DNA of 64,000 nucleotides from Cordilura impudica (GCA_963682025.1 OY821521.1:49769307-49833306); one strand, 5' to 3'. Positions 11,627-23,514 are shown, counted from the stretch's first letter. Program-made: numbers and translations. The notes: generated by a model not told the origin, from the sequence alone.

Positions 11627-12277
11627 ACCCTATACCACCATGTGGTTTAGGTATAATGACTTTGTGCTGCTGTTTGTAACTACCAAAAATATATGACCCA
11701 GACCCATCTTTTATTATACCGATCGACTCAGAATCGCTCTCTGAGTCGATTTAGCGATGTCCGTCCGTCCGTCTGTCCGTCTGTGTGTCCATGAAACCTT
11801 GTAATCAAACTACAGGTCGCAAATATAAACATATTTTGATGAAATTTAGTATATAAGCTTTCACCGGCCATAGGATAAACGCTATTGAAATCGGTGAAAT
11901 TCGGTCCATGTTCAGACCTAGTCCCCATACAAATGACCACTATGAAATCGACATAAATTGCCATAAGATCCAAATTCTCATGTACATCTCAGTCAAATTG
12001 GGTTTGTATGTGTGTATTAATATCCATTGATCAGCAGTCCAAAAATAGTCCCTATAGGACAATTCTTAGTCGTAGGCCCCATATAGAGCTGCTTCTCGAT
12101 CTTGACTTAAATCTATCAAAAAACAAAAATATTGCACAGATTTTTCTCAAATTTGGTTTGTATATATTTTTTCAAAATATAAGTGACTTTACCAAAAATG
12201 TTTACGATCGGTCCATTTTTCGACCTAGTCGCCATATAAATATAGCACCCGATATGACCTTTTTCATATCTGCTGCC
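11627..12277 (-). mobile_element. Helentron-like element, older type, 5' end truncated
   Basis: The 3' end (CCCTATACCACCATGTGG) is at the left. The copy ends at 'catatctgctgcc', where a + strand copy begins at once. It carries the variant 'ggacaattcttagtcgtaggc' and has more substitutions than subfamilies A and B. Its CTGTCCGTCTG tract has both GTCC and GTCT units. Confidence 0.85.
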
Positions 12278-13009
12278 GGTCTAGACCGACTATACGATAC
12301 CTTATACCATGCGTTTAGAGACCCTATCTCTCAGGCCCAACTAACTGGATATAGAAAATAAGCATAAACCAAATTTGAGTGGGATTTTTATTATTTTTTT
12401 TGGTTGCAGATATGAAAAAGTTCATATCGGATGCTATATTTATATTGGGACTAGGCCCAAAAATGGACTGATCCTGACCATGTTTGGTAAAGATATATAC
12501 AATCAAAATTTGAGAAGAATCAGTGCAATATTATTGTTTTTTGATAGATTTAAGTGAAGATCGGGAAGCAGCTCTATATGGGGCCTATGACTAAGAGTTG
12601 TCCAATAGGGATCATTTTTAGACTACTGATTAATGGATGTAATATATACATACAAACCCAATTTGACTAAGATTTGTATAATAATTTGGATCTTATGGCA
12701 ATATATGTTGATTTCATAGGGGTCATTTGTATGGGGGCTAGGTCTGAGCATGGACCGATTCTCACCAATTTCAATAGCGTTCATTCCATGGCCGATATAA
12801 GATCAAATACCAAATTTCATCAAGATATATTCATATTTGCGACCTGCAGTTTGATTACAAGCTTTACATGGACACACAGACGGACGGACATCGTTAAATC
12901 AAATCAAATAGTGATTCTGATTCGATCGGTATAATTAAAGATGGGTGTAGGTCAAATATTTTTGGTTGTTACAAACAGCAGCACAAACCACATAGTGGTA
13001 TAGGGTATA
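12278..13009 (+). mobile_element. Helentron-like element, subfamily A, starts inside the 5' palindrome
   Basis: It starts GGTCTAGACCGACTATACG with no AACAAGTAAG lead-in, head-to-head with the preceding reverse copy. It has only two GGAC units. A deletion near 12,988 removes 'gtcattatacccaa', shortening the 3' hairpin. Confidence 0.85.
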
Positions 13010-13061
13010 AATATCCCAGACTGGGAAAAGAAAAAACATTTTACTATTTTGATAGCAACAT

Positions 13062-13222
13062 AAAATGGAAAAGCCATTATTGTATCAAGTGGCTCAGATT
13101 ACATTCGCAGATTATATTCAGTTAGCGTTGAGAGGAACTTTTCAGCCTTGAAATTCATTTTGTCGCCACAAAGAACAAATTTAAAAGAAGAAAATTTGAA
13201 AAATATATTAATTATAAAATAA
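13062..13222 (+). pseudogene. hAT transposase C-terminal (dimerisation) relic
   Basis: From 13,118 the frame reads SVSVERNFSALKFILSPQR, continues NLKEENLKNILIIK and stops at 13,220-13,222. This is the characteristic end of hAT-family transposases (S.ERxFSxLK...R..L....L). Just upstream, another frame reads LYQVAQITFA, as expected before this motif, so a frameshift lies near 13,110. The rest of the transposase was not found. Confidence 0.75.
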
Positions 13223-13399
13223 AATCAAACGAAAATTTCTTTGATAAATAAATAAATTTCCAACTAATAAAACATTTGTAATTTTTTTTAAATTTTAAAC
13301 CCGAACCCTGAACCGAACCTGAAGCTTAAGTTTTTATTATGATTATGCCGAACCCGAACCTGAACTCCTTTTTTTCAGGGTATCAGTCCCTGATTTGTT

Positions 13400-13553
13400 A
13401 ACTTCCGTTAACAAAATCATTGTCGCGCTGTGTTTTTGTGATCAAAATACAAAAAAGCAAAAAACATCGAGAAATTCCCCTTAAAAACACCAACAATAAC
13501 AATAACAAACAGAAAAGTTTAACGACAGCAACAACAACATCGAAAAACCTAAA
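13400..13553 (+). other. Possible non-coding 5'UTR exon of a host gene
   Basis: The stretch is rich in CAA/CAAC ('acgacagcaacaacaacatcg'), typical of fly 5' leaders, and is followed by a good splice donor (AAA|GTAAGG at 13,554). The flanks are plain AT-rich DNA. No coding frame or proven promoter was seen. CA-rich DNA continues past the donor to about 13,640, which weakens the case. Confidence 0.25.
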
Positions 13554-13639
13554 GTAAGGTGGCGCCAACAAATTTTTTCGGTTACGCCCACTTATAAGCA
13601 ATAATAAATACAAAACAACAACAAGACAGCAACAACAAA

Positions 13640-14370
13640 AACAATAAAAAAACACAAAGAAATCAAAACATGTAGACGTCTGCAAAATACAAATCAAAGT
13701 TAATAAGAGACGATTGAAAAGAAATGATTGATAAAAAGAGAGCGAATAAATAATGACGACAACTTCATCACGACTTAAGAGAATTTGATATTTGGGTTTT
13801 TAAAAGTTTTTAATTATTTTTAAAATTAATTTGCAAAAAATATAAAAATATTTTCAGATAAAAACAAAAAAATTCCTTAATGTTGTTTATTTTTTTATTA
13901 CATAAAACTAACAAGCTCCGAGAAATTCTTTTTTTTTTTTGCTAATATGTTGTTTTAATTAATTAATTGATAAAAATATCCTCAGGTCAAAATTCCGAAT
14001 AGAAAAAATCAAAAAAAAAACCATAAGTAATTAATAAAAATGACTAAAATGTTTATGCAAAACTTAATTATTGAGTTATTATCCATTTCTGAGTTATAAA
14101 TAATTCATTGAAATTACTTTGAAAATTATATATCGGGCGTTTGTATTCAGAACGTGGTCTCACACTCTTCTGTGATATACATATCATCTACTATATTAAT
14201 TTTGATTTGAAACATTAATACTAGTACTATTTCTAAATAGATACTGTAGTAAATCGATTGACCTTCTGACTAAATTAATTTTTCTAATTCACTTCTCAAA
14301 ATATCTGTTGAAGCAGATATCACTTTTTATATATAAACCCTCGATATGGTATATGATTTAATATTTGTGG
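13640..14370. other. AT-rich region, no gene seen
   Basis: No recognisable coding frame or mobile-element end was found. Long A and T runs occur at 13,930 and 14,010. Confidence 0.4.
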
Positions 14371-14550
14371 TATAGCGTACCACTCTGTGGTCAGGGTATA
14401 ATGAGTTTGAGCTGATGGTTTGTAAATATCAAAAAGATATGACTCAGATTCACTTTTTATTATACCGATCAATTTAGAATCACTTTTTGAATCGATTTTG
14501 TGATGCCAGTCTGACCGTCCGTCTGTCGGTGTGTCCAATTAAATCTTTAG
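14371..14550 (-). mobile_element. Helentron-like element, decayed 3' fragment
   Basis: Diverged 3' end ('accactctgtggtcagggtat') followed by the 'accgatc...gaatc' block and a short mixed GTCC/GTCT tract, then homology stops. Confidence 0.65.
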
Positions 14551-14786
14551 TTAAAAAAGTCAATCAATGAATTATCAAGTTACGCTATAGAAGTCTGAAG
14601 TCGGAAAAGCATTCAGTACAATGAATTTTTCTTTTCATTTTTTAATACATAATTCTTTAATACATTCTTAATTTACTAAATATAGCCAAGAAATATTAAA
14701 TTAATGTTGTACTAATTATAAAATTCCATCAAATATTTCTGCTAAAATGAATTCGCTTCCAATATATAGAAAAATCATAATTATAT

Positions 14787-15210
14787 GGGGCGTTTCATGT
14801 CAAGTGACCCAACTTTTGATCGCGATGAAATTTGTACCAAGGTTAGTCCTATTGAATAGTAGTTTAGACACAATTTTTCAACGAGATCGATCAAGAACTC
14901 TCTGAGTTAGAGGAGGTCAAAATTTGGCATTTTGGCTAAACAGGTGTTATTTCTCATCCATTAAACTTTTTACCTATTGTTCTTAGCAAAATTTGTCCCA
15001 AATAGTTTAAATAGCTATTTCTTCAATCTTTCGGAAAAAAACTAAAAAAAAACACAAATTTTTGTTGACTCTTTTTTTGCAAAATCAAAAATTTTTTTGA
15101 CATTTTTTCAAAAAATGCCCTTTTTTGTCCAAAAGAAAGCTTAGGGTTTTTCCTTTAAGAGCTTTTTGGTCGCTTAGTGGGATGCGAGTGCGATATCTAT
15201 CAAAAAAAAA
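14787..15210 (+). repeat. Dispersed repeat shared with 3,721-4,085
   Basis: It starts near 'ggggcgtttcatgtcaagtg' and carries the landmarks 'gaaatttgtaccaaggtt', 'ctctctgagttag', 'gctaaacaggtg' and 'attgttcttagcaaa'. It is the longer of the two copies; the part beyond 15,090 extends past the second copy's homology. No coding potential was recognised. Confidence 0.6.
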
Positions 15211-15555
15211 AAATGTTTTGCAACTCAAGACAATAGTTTTTCAATTTTTAGCATATGCACTAATTTGAATTTTTTGCTATTAGTGTGTAAGTGTTTCGAA
15301 AACCTTAAAAATAAAATATATACTGAGAAACTAGACAAATTAGCCTTTCAGACGGTATGTAACATACCTAACTAAAATTTCATACCCTCAATAATGTAAT
15401 ACCCGCAATATGTTAACCTCAGGAAAAAAAATCACTTTCTGATGTGTAAACATCTATACGCGCAGGGGGGTAAACTTCTATTTCACAATACAATCAAAAA
15501 ACAACGTACATCTGAGCCGTAAGACAAAATCGGTGTGACTCATGATTGTATTGGT
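15211..15555. other. Unassigned spacer
   Basis: No gene recognised. Part of it ('gagccgtaagacaaaatcggtgtgact') is repeated at 15,749, so a short stretch was duplicated around the adjacent heptamer array. Confidence 0.45.
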
Positions 15556-15827
15556 GAAAAAATTATGAAAATGAAAAATTAAAAATAAAAAATGAAAAAT
15601 AAAAATGAAAAATAAAAAATTTAAAATGAAAAATGAAAAACGAAAAAGGAAAAGTGAAAAACGAAAAAGGAAAAGTGAAAAATAAAACATGAAAACCGAA
15701 AAATAAATAATGAAAAACCAAAAACAAAAAAATGAAAAATAAAAAATGTGAGCCGTAAGACAAAATCGGTGTGACTTATGATTGTATTGCTGAACAAAAT
15801 TATGAAAATGAAAAATAATAATGAAAA
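15556..15827. repeat. GAAAAAT heptamer minisatellite
   Basis: Imperfect units of 'gaaaaat' and 'aaaaatg' interrupted by the duplicated 'gagccgtaagacaaaatcgg' segment. Open frames on the reverse strand (repeating Phe/Ile/Leu) are artefacts of a unit without stop codons. Confidence 0.8.
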
Positions 15828-16624
15828 ATAAGTAAGAAAATTATAGTCGGTCGCGACCGACTATATGATACCATATACCACACGTTTAGAGACCCTATCT
15901 CTTAGGCCCAACTAACTGGATATAGAAAATAAGCATAAACCAAATTTGTGTGGGATTTTTATTAATTTTTTTGGCTGTAGATATGAAAAAGTTCATATCG
16001 GATGCTATATCTGTATGGGGACTAGGCCCAAAAATGGAACGATCCTGACTATGTTTGATTAAGTCTCTCGTGTTTTGCAAAAATATATACAAACAAAATT
16101 TGAGAAGAATCAGTGCAATATTTTTGTTTTTTGATAGATTTAAGTGAAGATCGGGAAGCAGCTCTATATGGAGCCTATGACTAAGAGTTGTCCCAGGCAT
16201 CATTTTTAGACTACTCATTAATGGATGTAATAAACGCATACAAACCCAATTTGAGTAAGATCTATATGACAATTTGGATCTTATGGCAATTTAAATCGAT
16301 TTCATAGGGGTCATTTGTATGGGGGCTAGGTCTGAACATGGACCGATTCTCACCAATTTCAATAGCATTCATCCCATGGCCGATAGAAGATCAAATACCA
16401 AATTTCATCAAAATATATTCATATTTGCGACCTGCAGTTTGATTACAAGCTTTACATGGACACACAGACGGACGGACGGATGGACGGACATAGTTAAATC
16501 AAATCAGATAGTTATTCTAATTCGATCGGTATAATTAAAGATGGGTGTAGGTCAAATATTTTTGGTTGTTACAAACAGCACCACAAAGTCATTATACCCA
16601 AACCACATAGTGGTATAGGGTATA
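15828..16624 (+). mobile_element. Helentron-like element, subfamily A
   Basis: Near full length, with the 5' end as ATAAGTAAG and the palindrome as GTCGGTCGCGACCGAC, a paired two-base change that keeps the hairpin. It is followed after four bases by another copy in the same orientation. Confidence 0.88.
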
Positions 16625-16628
16625 ATAA

Positions 16629-17735
16629 ACAAGTAAGAAAATTATAGTCGGTCTAGACCGACTATACGATACCCTATACCATGCGTTTAGAGACCCTATC
16701 TCTTAGACCAAACTAACTGGATAAAGAAAATAAGCATAAACCAAATTTGAGTCGGATTTTTATTAATTTTTTCGGCAGCAGATATGAAAAAGTTCATATC
16801 GGATGCTATATCTATATGGGGACTAGGCCCAAAAATGGACCGATCCTGACTATGTTTGGTAAAGTCTCTTGTATTTTGCAAAAATATATACAAACAAAAT
16901 TTGAGAATAAACAGTGCAATATTTTTGTTTTTCGATAGATTTAAGCAAAGATCGGGAAGCAGCTCTATATGGGGCCTATGGCTAAGAGTTGTCCCATAGG
17001 GATCATTTTTGGACTACTGATTAACGGATGTAATAAATACATACAAACCCAATTTGCCTAAGATAATTTGGATCTTATGGCAATTTAAATCGATTTCATA
17101 GGGGTCATTTGTATGGGGGCTAGGTCTGAACATGGACCGATTCTCACCACTTTCAACAGCGTTGATCCTATGGCCGATAAAAGCTTATACACTAAATTTC
17201 ATCAAAATGTTTTCATATTTGCGACCTGCAGTTTGATTACAAGTTTTACATGGACACACAGACGGACGGACGGACGGACCTATGACTAAGAGTTGTCCAA
17301 TAGGGATCATTTTTGGACTACTGATTAATGGATGTAATAAATACCTACAAACCCAATTTGACTAAGATTTATATGATAATTTGGATCTTATGGCAATTTA
17401 AATCGATTTCATAGGGGTCATTTGTATGGGTGCTAGGTCTGAACATGGACCGATTCTCACCAATTTCAATAGCGTTCATCCTATGGCCGACAAAAGCTTA
17501 TACACTAAATTTCATGAAAATATTTTCATATTTGCGACCTGCAGTTTGATTATATGCTTTACATGGATACACAGACGGACGGACGGACGGACGGACGGAC
17601 ATCGTTAAATCGAATCAGATAGTGATTCTGATTCGATCGGTATAATAAAAGATGGGTCTAGGTCAAATATTTTTGGTAGTTACAAACAGCAGCACAAAGT
17701 CATTATACCCAAACCACATAGTGGTATAGGGTATA
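16629..17735 (+). mobile_element. Helentron-like element with a ~310-base internal partial duplication, subfamily A
   Basis: The copy proceeds normally to its GGAC tract at 17,261-17,279 and then jumps back to 'cctatgactaagagttgtcc', repeating the middle of the element before a second GGAC tract and the normal 3' end. The result is 1.1 kb against about 0.79 kb for a standard copy. The junction GGACC could have formed by recombination between GGAC and the 'ggggcc' of a sister copy. Confidence 0.88.
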
Positions 17736-18165
17736 AAAATGAAAAATAAAAAATTAAAAATGAAAAACGAAAAATGAAAAGTGAAAAATAAAAAATGGAA
17801 AATGAAAAAGGAAAAATGAAAAATGAAAAATGAAAAATAAAAAATTAAAATTAAAAAATTAAAAATGAAAAATAAAAAATGAAAATTAAAAAATGAAAAA
17901 TTAAAAATAAAAATTAAAAACGAAAAATTAAAAATGAAAAATAAAAAATTAAAAACGAAAAATGAAAAATTAAAAATTAAAACCGAAAAATAAAAAATAA
18001 AAAATAAAAAATGAAAACTGAAAAATTTATAATGAAAAATGAAAAATTAAAAATGAAAAAGAAAAATGAAAAATAAAAAATGAAAAATAAAAAATTAAAA
18101 ATTGAAAATTAAAAATGAGAAATAAAAAATGAAAAGTGAAAAATAAAAAATGAAAAATGAGAAAT
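17736..18165. repeat. GAAAAAT/TAAAAAA heptamer minisatellite
   Basis: Tandem imperfect heptamers begin exactly at the 3' end of the preceding Helentron-like copy (…GGTATA|AAAATGAAAAAT). Confidence 0.8.
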
Positions 18166-18584
18166 CTTATATATTAAAAGAATTTATGAAAACTAAAGTC
18201 AGTCCGTCTGGCCGTTTTATCTTTCCGATTTCCTTAATTTTTTTTAATGAAAGGTATTTAGACACAGATATGTCATCAAGCATTGGGACTTACTCAACTC
18301 CCACCTTACTCAAGTTATACTTTTTTTAAAATTTTTCAATATTTTCCTTCACTCAAACCTCTATAACTAGAGTTCTAATAAGTTAGACATAAGTCTAAGA
18401 ACACTCAGTGGATCAAGCTCTTTCTTTTGAGCTATTAACTGCTAAAATTCGTTGGGTCTGAGGAAAGTAATGCGTGGACAATCAACTTTACATTATGTAA
18501 TTATGTAATGCAATACGAAAGTTAACGTACAGATTAACTGTTTAAATTCGTTGAGTTTGAGGAAAGTTATGCGTGCACAATCAA
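18166..18584. repeat. Unassigned DNA with a ~108-base-spaced direct repeat
   Basis: The motif 'aaattcgttggg(t/c)tgagg...atgcgtg.acaatcaa' occurs at about 18,436 and 18,543. No coding frame was recognised. Confidence 0.4.
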
Positions 18585-19041
18585 GAATTGTCCTATATGG
18601 ATTATTTTTGGACTACTGATTAATGCGTATAATAAACACATACAAACTCAATTTGGCTGAGATTTGTATGATATGTTGGATCTTATTGCAATTTATGTCG
18701 ATTTCGTAGGGGTCATTTGTATGGGGACTAGGTCTGAACATGGACCGAATTTCACCAGTGGCGTTCATCCTATGGCCGGTAGAACCTTATATACCATATT
18801 TCATCAAAATATATTCATATTTGCGGCCTGTAGTTTGATTACAAAGTTTATATGGACACACAGACGGACGGACGGACACACAGACGGACATCGCTAAATC
18901 GGCTCAGAAAGTGATTCGGCTCAGAAAGTGATTCTGAGTCGATCGGTATAATAAAAGATTGGTTTAGGTCAAATATTTTTGGTAGTTACAATCAGTGGCA
19001 CAAAGTCATTATACCCAAACCACATGGTGGTATAAGGTATA
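18585..19041 (+). mobile_element. Helentron-like element, older type, 5' half missing
   Basis: Homology starts at 'gaattgtcctatatgg' and continues to the 3' palindrome (CCACATGGTGG) and TATAAGGTATA. The GGAC tract contains a small insertion (GGACACACAGACGGAC). A 15-base segment, 'ggctcagaaagtgat', is duplicated in tandem at 18,901. Confidence 0.8.
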
Positions 19042-19496
19042 AAAACAATACTATGTCTGAATATGAGCAAGAAAATTCTATGTTTTTGTCTTAAAATGAA
19101 TAGTTGTAATAACAATTTTTCACGTATTTAAATTTTTTTGTATTGATATACTCTTAAATAGTTATTTAGCGCCTTTCGGTGCATTTTCAGGTACTGTTCT
19201 GCACTTTTTGCTTGAAAAAATTTGGCATCGCTAAACTTAAATATACACACTAATACTTGCTAAAGAAAGCTGTACAAATGTTTTGTATATCCCCAGCTCC
19301 AACAGCTTCATTTTAATTACCACTCAACAAATTAAATCAATAAATTAATTGCAATTGTTTAATAAAACTTATTGCTCTCCAAAAGATTTATTTTGATTAT
19401 TTCGCAAAAACCATTTGACGATTATTTTATCAAATAAATCTTTGTTTCTCTATTTTATTAGCAAATAAATACGGTACGAACACTCTCGATCGGTTA

Positions 19497-19795
19497 AAAA
19501 AACAAACAAACACTCTCTTATTTATCTCTATGTTTTTTTCTCAAACTTTTTTGTATTAAGGGCCTTAAAAAGGGGAGGGGACGTTTAGAGGTCCACATTG
19601 TTTTTGTCTGGATTTATCCCGAGGGCCGACTGACTGGCTGGCGACAGTTAAATAGACAGTCGCTTGTTATTGTGACCATAGCAGCCGTTGGCTACGATCA
19701 CCAAGTGCCAGTCAAAGCTACACACCATAGAAGAAGAAAAAACTCTCACATACCAGCTAGAGCTGAAACTGCTGCCGGTGCAGGCGCTTAAGCTT
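19497..19795 (+). other. GC-richer unique block with a ~100-codon open frame lacking ATG
   Basis: Between about 19,565 and 19,795 base composition rises well above the surroundings. One + strand frame stays open from about 19,497 to a TAA near 19,791, with no Met codon. Its most protein-like part reads SLVIVTIAAVGYDHQVPV. It could be an exon, a promoter or 5' leader, or chance. No family was recognised. Confidence 0.25.
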
Positions 19796-20811
19796 ATACA
19801 TTTATACTCGTACATATCAGCTTTAATTTAAACACACATTTTTTTCGCCTCTGGATTTTTCTGTATTAACGGCTTCTGATGTTAACGCTCTTTTGAGATT
19901 TATTTTTTTGTTTGTTTTTTTTTTTTTATTAAGTCTTCTTTCAAACATTAAGTTTATAGATTGTTTAGACGCCGTCATTATCTATGTGGCTTCAAATGTA
20001 ATTTAGCACAAAAATTTATATAAAAATGTTAATGAAATGAAGGTGAAAGATGCGGTATTGTTAGTTCATTCAAGCGTTGGTAAGCCAAATTATATTGTGA
20101 ACAAAAATTGTGAAATCTTATTAAACTTTTGAGCATTTTGTATTGAAAAGTAGTAAACAAAATTACTTACCTAGTATTTCGAAGTTTTCTAAAGGGCAGA
20201 TATTTGTTAAAAATTTATAAAGTTGCGAAAGTTTTTCTGTTTATTGGAAAACATCCTTTCAAAGTCGTAGAACTAGAGTATCATAAATGTTTTTTTCACG
20301 AATTGAAATCATATACCAATGATCAAAAAAATTGGATCAACTCCAACATAGAACGGAAAATGTATTTTCTGGTCTCTGGGAAGTTAATTCTAAGTTATGC
20401 TCTTGAGTTAATGAGAAACTGATTTTTTGAGGTTCATTTCCATTAGTAAAAATATGTTTATGGTGGAAAATAAACTGATTGTTTCCACTAAAATAAGAAA
20501 GCTAGATCTATGCAATTTAAATATGTTTAACTTCATATTATAGCCTTACACATATATTTGTCAAAAAAAAACTTTTTTGGCAAATCTTCAAGGATATAAA
20601 AGGATAAACATTTTAAGAACATATTTTGCATATTTTTATCCTTACAAAATAAATCGCTCTAATAGAGAAAGAACATCAACTCAATAGATAAAGATGTTGA
20701 TTTAGAAAGCAATTTTAATGTTATTATTTCGATGGGAACATAAATTGTTACTGAAGGCCCATATCTACGGAACCCAAGTTGGCCAAAAAGTCCTATCGAT
20801 ATATTAACATT
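19796..20811. other. AT-rich region, no supported gene
   Basis: A 72-codon frame at 20,204-20,422 (+) was examined; it resembles no known family and its composition follows the surrounding DNA. Nothing else was recognised. Confidence 0.4.
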
Positions 20812-20867
20812 TCAAGAAAGTTGTTTGAATGACTTCTTCAGAGACAAAAAAGCTGCATATACTGCAA

Positions 20868-21225
20868 ATGGGTGACCCAATAAGAGTGCACAATTTAATT
20901 TAAAATATAACACATTTTTTTGAACGAGTAATGATATTTTTATAAAATAAAATATTGGGCATATGGCCCCACGGCTCAGAATACAGGTCCTTGCTCTTTT
21001 CATTAAATTTTCGATGACATTTGAACAAAAATGTGGCTATATCCGAAGATGGTGCGTTGGATCTCGGCCTTGAGCTCAGGAATTGTTTGTGGTTTATTCA
21101 CAGGGACCTGGAAATTCGGGAGACGATTCGGTCTGTAAATCTTTGCTCCATAAATCAATTGTTTCTATTATCATGTTCCTGTAACGAATGCCATTCACAG
21201 TCGTGCACTCATATTGGGTCACCCT
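20868..21225 (-). pseudogene. Possible mariner-type transposase relic between short inverted repeats
   Basis: An inverted repeat brackets the stretch: GGGTGACCCAATAAGAGTGC at the left and GTGCACTCATATTGGGTCACC at the right. The reverse-strand reading near 21,200 contains 'TTVNGIRYRNMI', resembling the segment of SETMAR-like mariner transposases ending in 'ERYRxMI'. The rest does not align convincingly. This is a weak call. Confidence 0.3.
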
Positions 21226-21275
21226 TTAGTTTGAAAGCATTGGAAATGTGATTGTTTTAGAATGCGTTCTCTTTT

Positions 21276-22041
21276 TATACACTATACCACTATGTGGTTT
21301 AGGTATAATGACTTTGTGCTGCTGTTTGCAACTACCAAAAATATTTGACCTAGACCCATCTTTTATTATACCGATCGAAACAGAATCACTATCTGATTCG
21401 ATTTAACGATGTCCGTCCGTCCGTCCGTCCGTCTGTGTGTCAATGTAAAGCTTGTAATCAAACTGCAGGTCGGAAATACGAATATATTTTGATGAAATTT
21501 GGTATATAAGCCTTTATCGGCCATAGACTGAACGCTATTGAAATTGGTGAGAATCGGTTCATGTTCAGAGCTAGGCCCCATACAAATGACCCCTATGAAA
21601 TCGACATAAATTGCCATAAGATCCAAATTGTCATATAGATCTTACTCAAATTGGGTTTGTATGCGTTTAATACATCCATTGATGAGCAGTCTAAAAATGA
21701 TCCCTGGGACAACTCTTAGTCATAGGCCCCATATAGAGCTGCTTCCCGATCTTCACTGATTCTTCTCAAATTTTGTTTTATATATTTTTACAAAATACAA
21801 GAGACTTTACCAAACATGGTCAGGATCGGTCCATTTTTGGGCCTAGTCCCCTTATAGATATATCATCCGATATGAACTTTTTCATATCTGCAGCCAAAAA
21901 AAATTAGTAAAAATCACACTCAAATTTGATTTATGCTTATTTTCTATGTGCAGTTAGTTGGGCCTGAGAGATAGGGTCTCTAAACGCATGTTATAGGGTA
22001 TCGTATAGTCGGTCTAGACTGACTATAATTTTCTTACTTGT
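21276..22041 (-). mobile_element. Helentron-like element, full length, subfamily A
   Basis: Runs from TATACACTATACC to CTTACTTGT, with the 5' palindrome carrying one mismatch (TCGGTCTAGACTGA). About 40 bases ('...aaatctatcaaaaaacaaaaat...') are missing near 21,755. Confidence 0.88.
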
Positions 22042-22600
22042 TTACTTTGCTTTAAATAACTTTATATTGAAATTTTAGATATTCGAAGTCTTCCTTTAAT
22101 TGACTGTTTTTTAATTTTTGTTGGGAATTACTTTATATTGAAAATTTTAGAGGTTCATTAAAATAACTTCCAAAGATACAAAAAACCTGCAAACACTGCT
22201 ACATTAGAAGCGCTGAAAAAGTGATTCTTTTGGAATGACTTCACTTTTTTTTTGGGAGTCGTAACGGAAACCACCTGAGAAAACATTGTCGAGGATCACC
22301 TAATTGTATGCCCGTTATCACAGTTTATTTCTCTTTTTTTTCGTTCCAAGCTGTACAATTGCCTCTGGCGTGTCCTCTGCTCCTAAATAAGATGTTCAGT
22401 ATACTCATATATGGCTGCCTGCAGTTCAAGGCGAGTGTTTGAATTTATCTCCCTTTATTTCCTAAGTGCGTTAAGACAGCAAACGTTACACCCATTTTTG
22501 TAACTCTATTGAAGAAAAAAATCTGGAAGACTTCTTTAAAAGTAGAAATTTCTGCCTGACAAAATCTGGTTTTATCATCAGATAAGATATCCGCGCTAAT
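22042..22600. other. Unassigned region
   Basis: AT-rich to 22,200 and then slightly less so. Reverse-strand fragments continue from the relic at 22,600-23,310, but no motif was recognised. Confidence 0.35.
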
Positions 22601-23310
22601 AACAGTAGCCAACAAGGTTTTGGACTGGAGCAAACAAATATCTTTCCCAGAATTTGGTGGGCTGAATTCGAATCCGTAATTGGTTTTTCTCTATCACGTC
22701 AGGTTTTCGCGATACAAAAAAAAATTTTTTTATCCGTTTTTTACTTAAAAATTCATTAGTTTTTGAACGTCGTTTGTATTTTGTTGGTTCTTTTTCACGT
22801 ATTAGAGTCCAGCAATAGTCTACCAGTATGCTTTTGTCCCAAAATCCTTGATAATTTCTTTCAATTTTCATTAAATCTTGGTGAGCATGCTCCCCGCACC
22901 TACATTTTGTGGAAAAAAAGAAAATGCATTTTGAGTGACACTCGTGTACCTAATTGGTGATAATTTTTCAATAATTCAGCAACAATTTGTCTGAAGTTTT
23001 CACTCTTACTGTTTCCAAGAAAACTGTCCACGATGCTCTTGAAAGATTTCCAGGCTGCATATTCTTTCTCCAATAAACATCGTGAAAAATTGTCATCACT
23101 CAATAGCTTCCTGATCTGAGGTCCAACAAATATGCCTTATTTGATTTTAGCATATGGAATTTTAGGAAAAACCGCTAACAAATATTTAAATGCTGCACCA
23201 TCTTTGTCCAGACCCTAGACAAAGTTCTCAAAAAAGGTCCAATTTTATGTGCAGCGGCGGAAGAAGAACGTCAATTGGACAATTAATGGTTTATTTGAAA
23301 TCTTTTGTTT
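22600..23310 (-). pseudogene. Relic of a repetitive insect protein with a YQGxWDxxxxxDYCW motif
   Basis: Reverse-strand pieces in order from 23,310 downward read LPPLHIKL, then FKYLLAVFPKIPYAKIK, GIFVGPQIRKLLSDDNF, a segment with 'WKSFKSIVDSFLGNSKSENF' and SLKMHFLF, and finally MKIERNYQGFWDKSILVDYC followed by W and a basic tail. This order matches from memory a protein found in many copies in insect genomes, of unknown function and probably carried by a transposable element. Stops and frame changes show it is dead. A search would be needed to name the family. Confidence 0.6.
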
Positions 23311-23514
23311 TCCTGGTGAATACTCAGTTCTTATTGGCCACTCTGTTCTGACGTAATGATGACATGTAGCGCGACTATCTCATAGACAAAGGTAACAACA
23401 ATATTTTGTGAAACCTCCTTGCATACCAATGACCTGAAACAGATTAATTTACAGTTATTTACGATGGTCTATACTATACATACAAAGAAATTTAAATCAC
23501 ACACCTCAAGGTTT

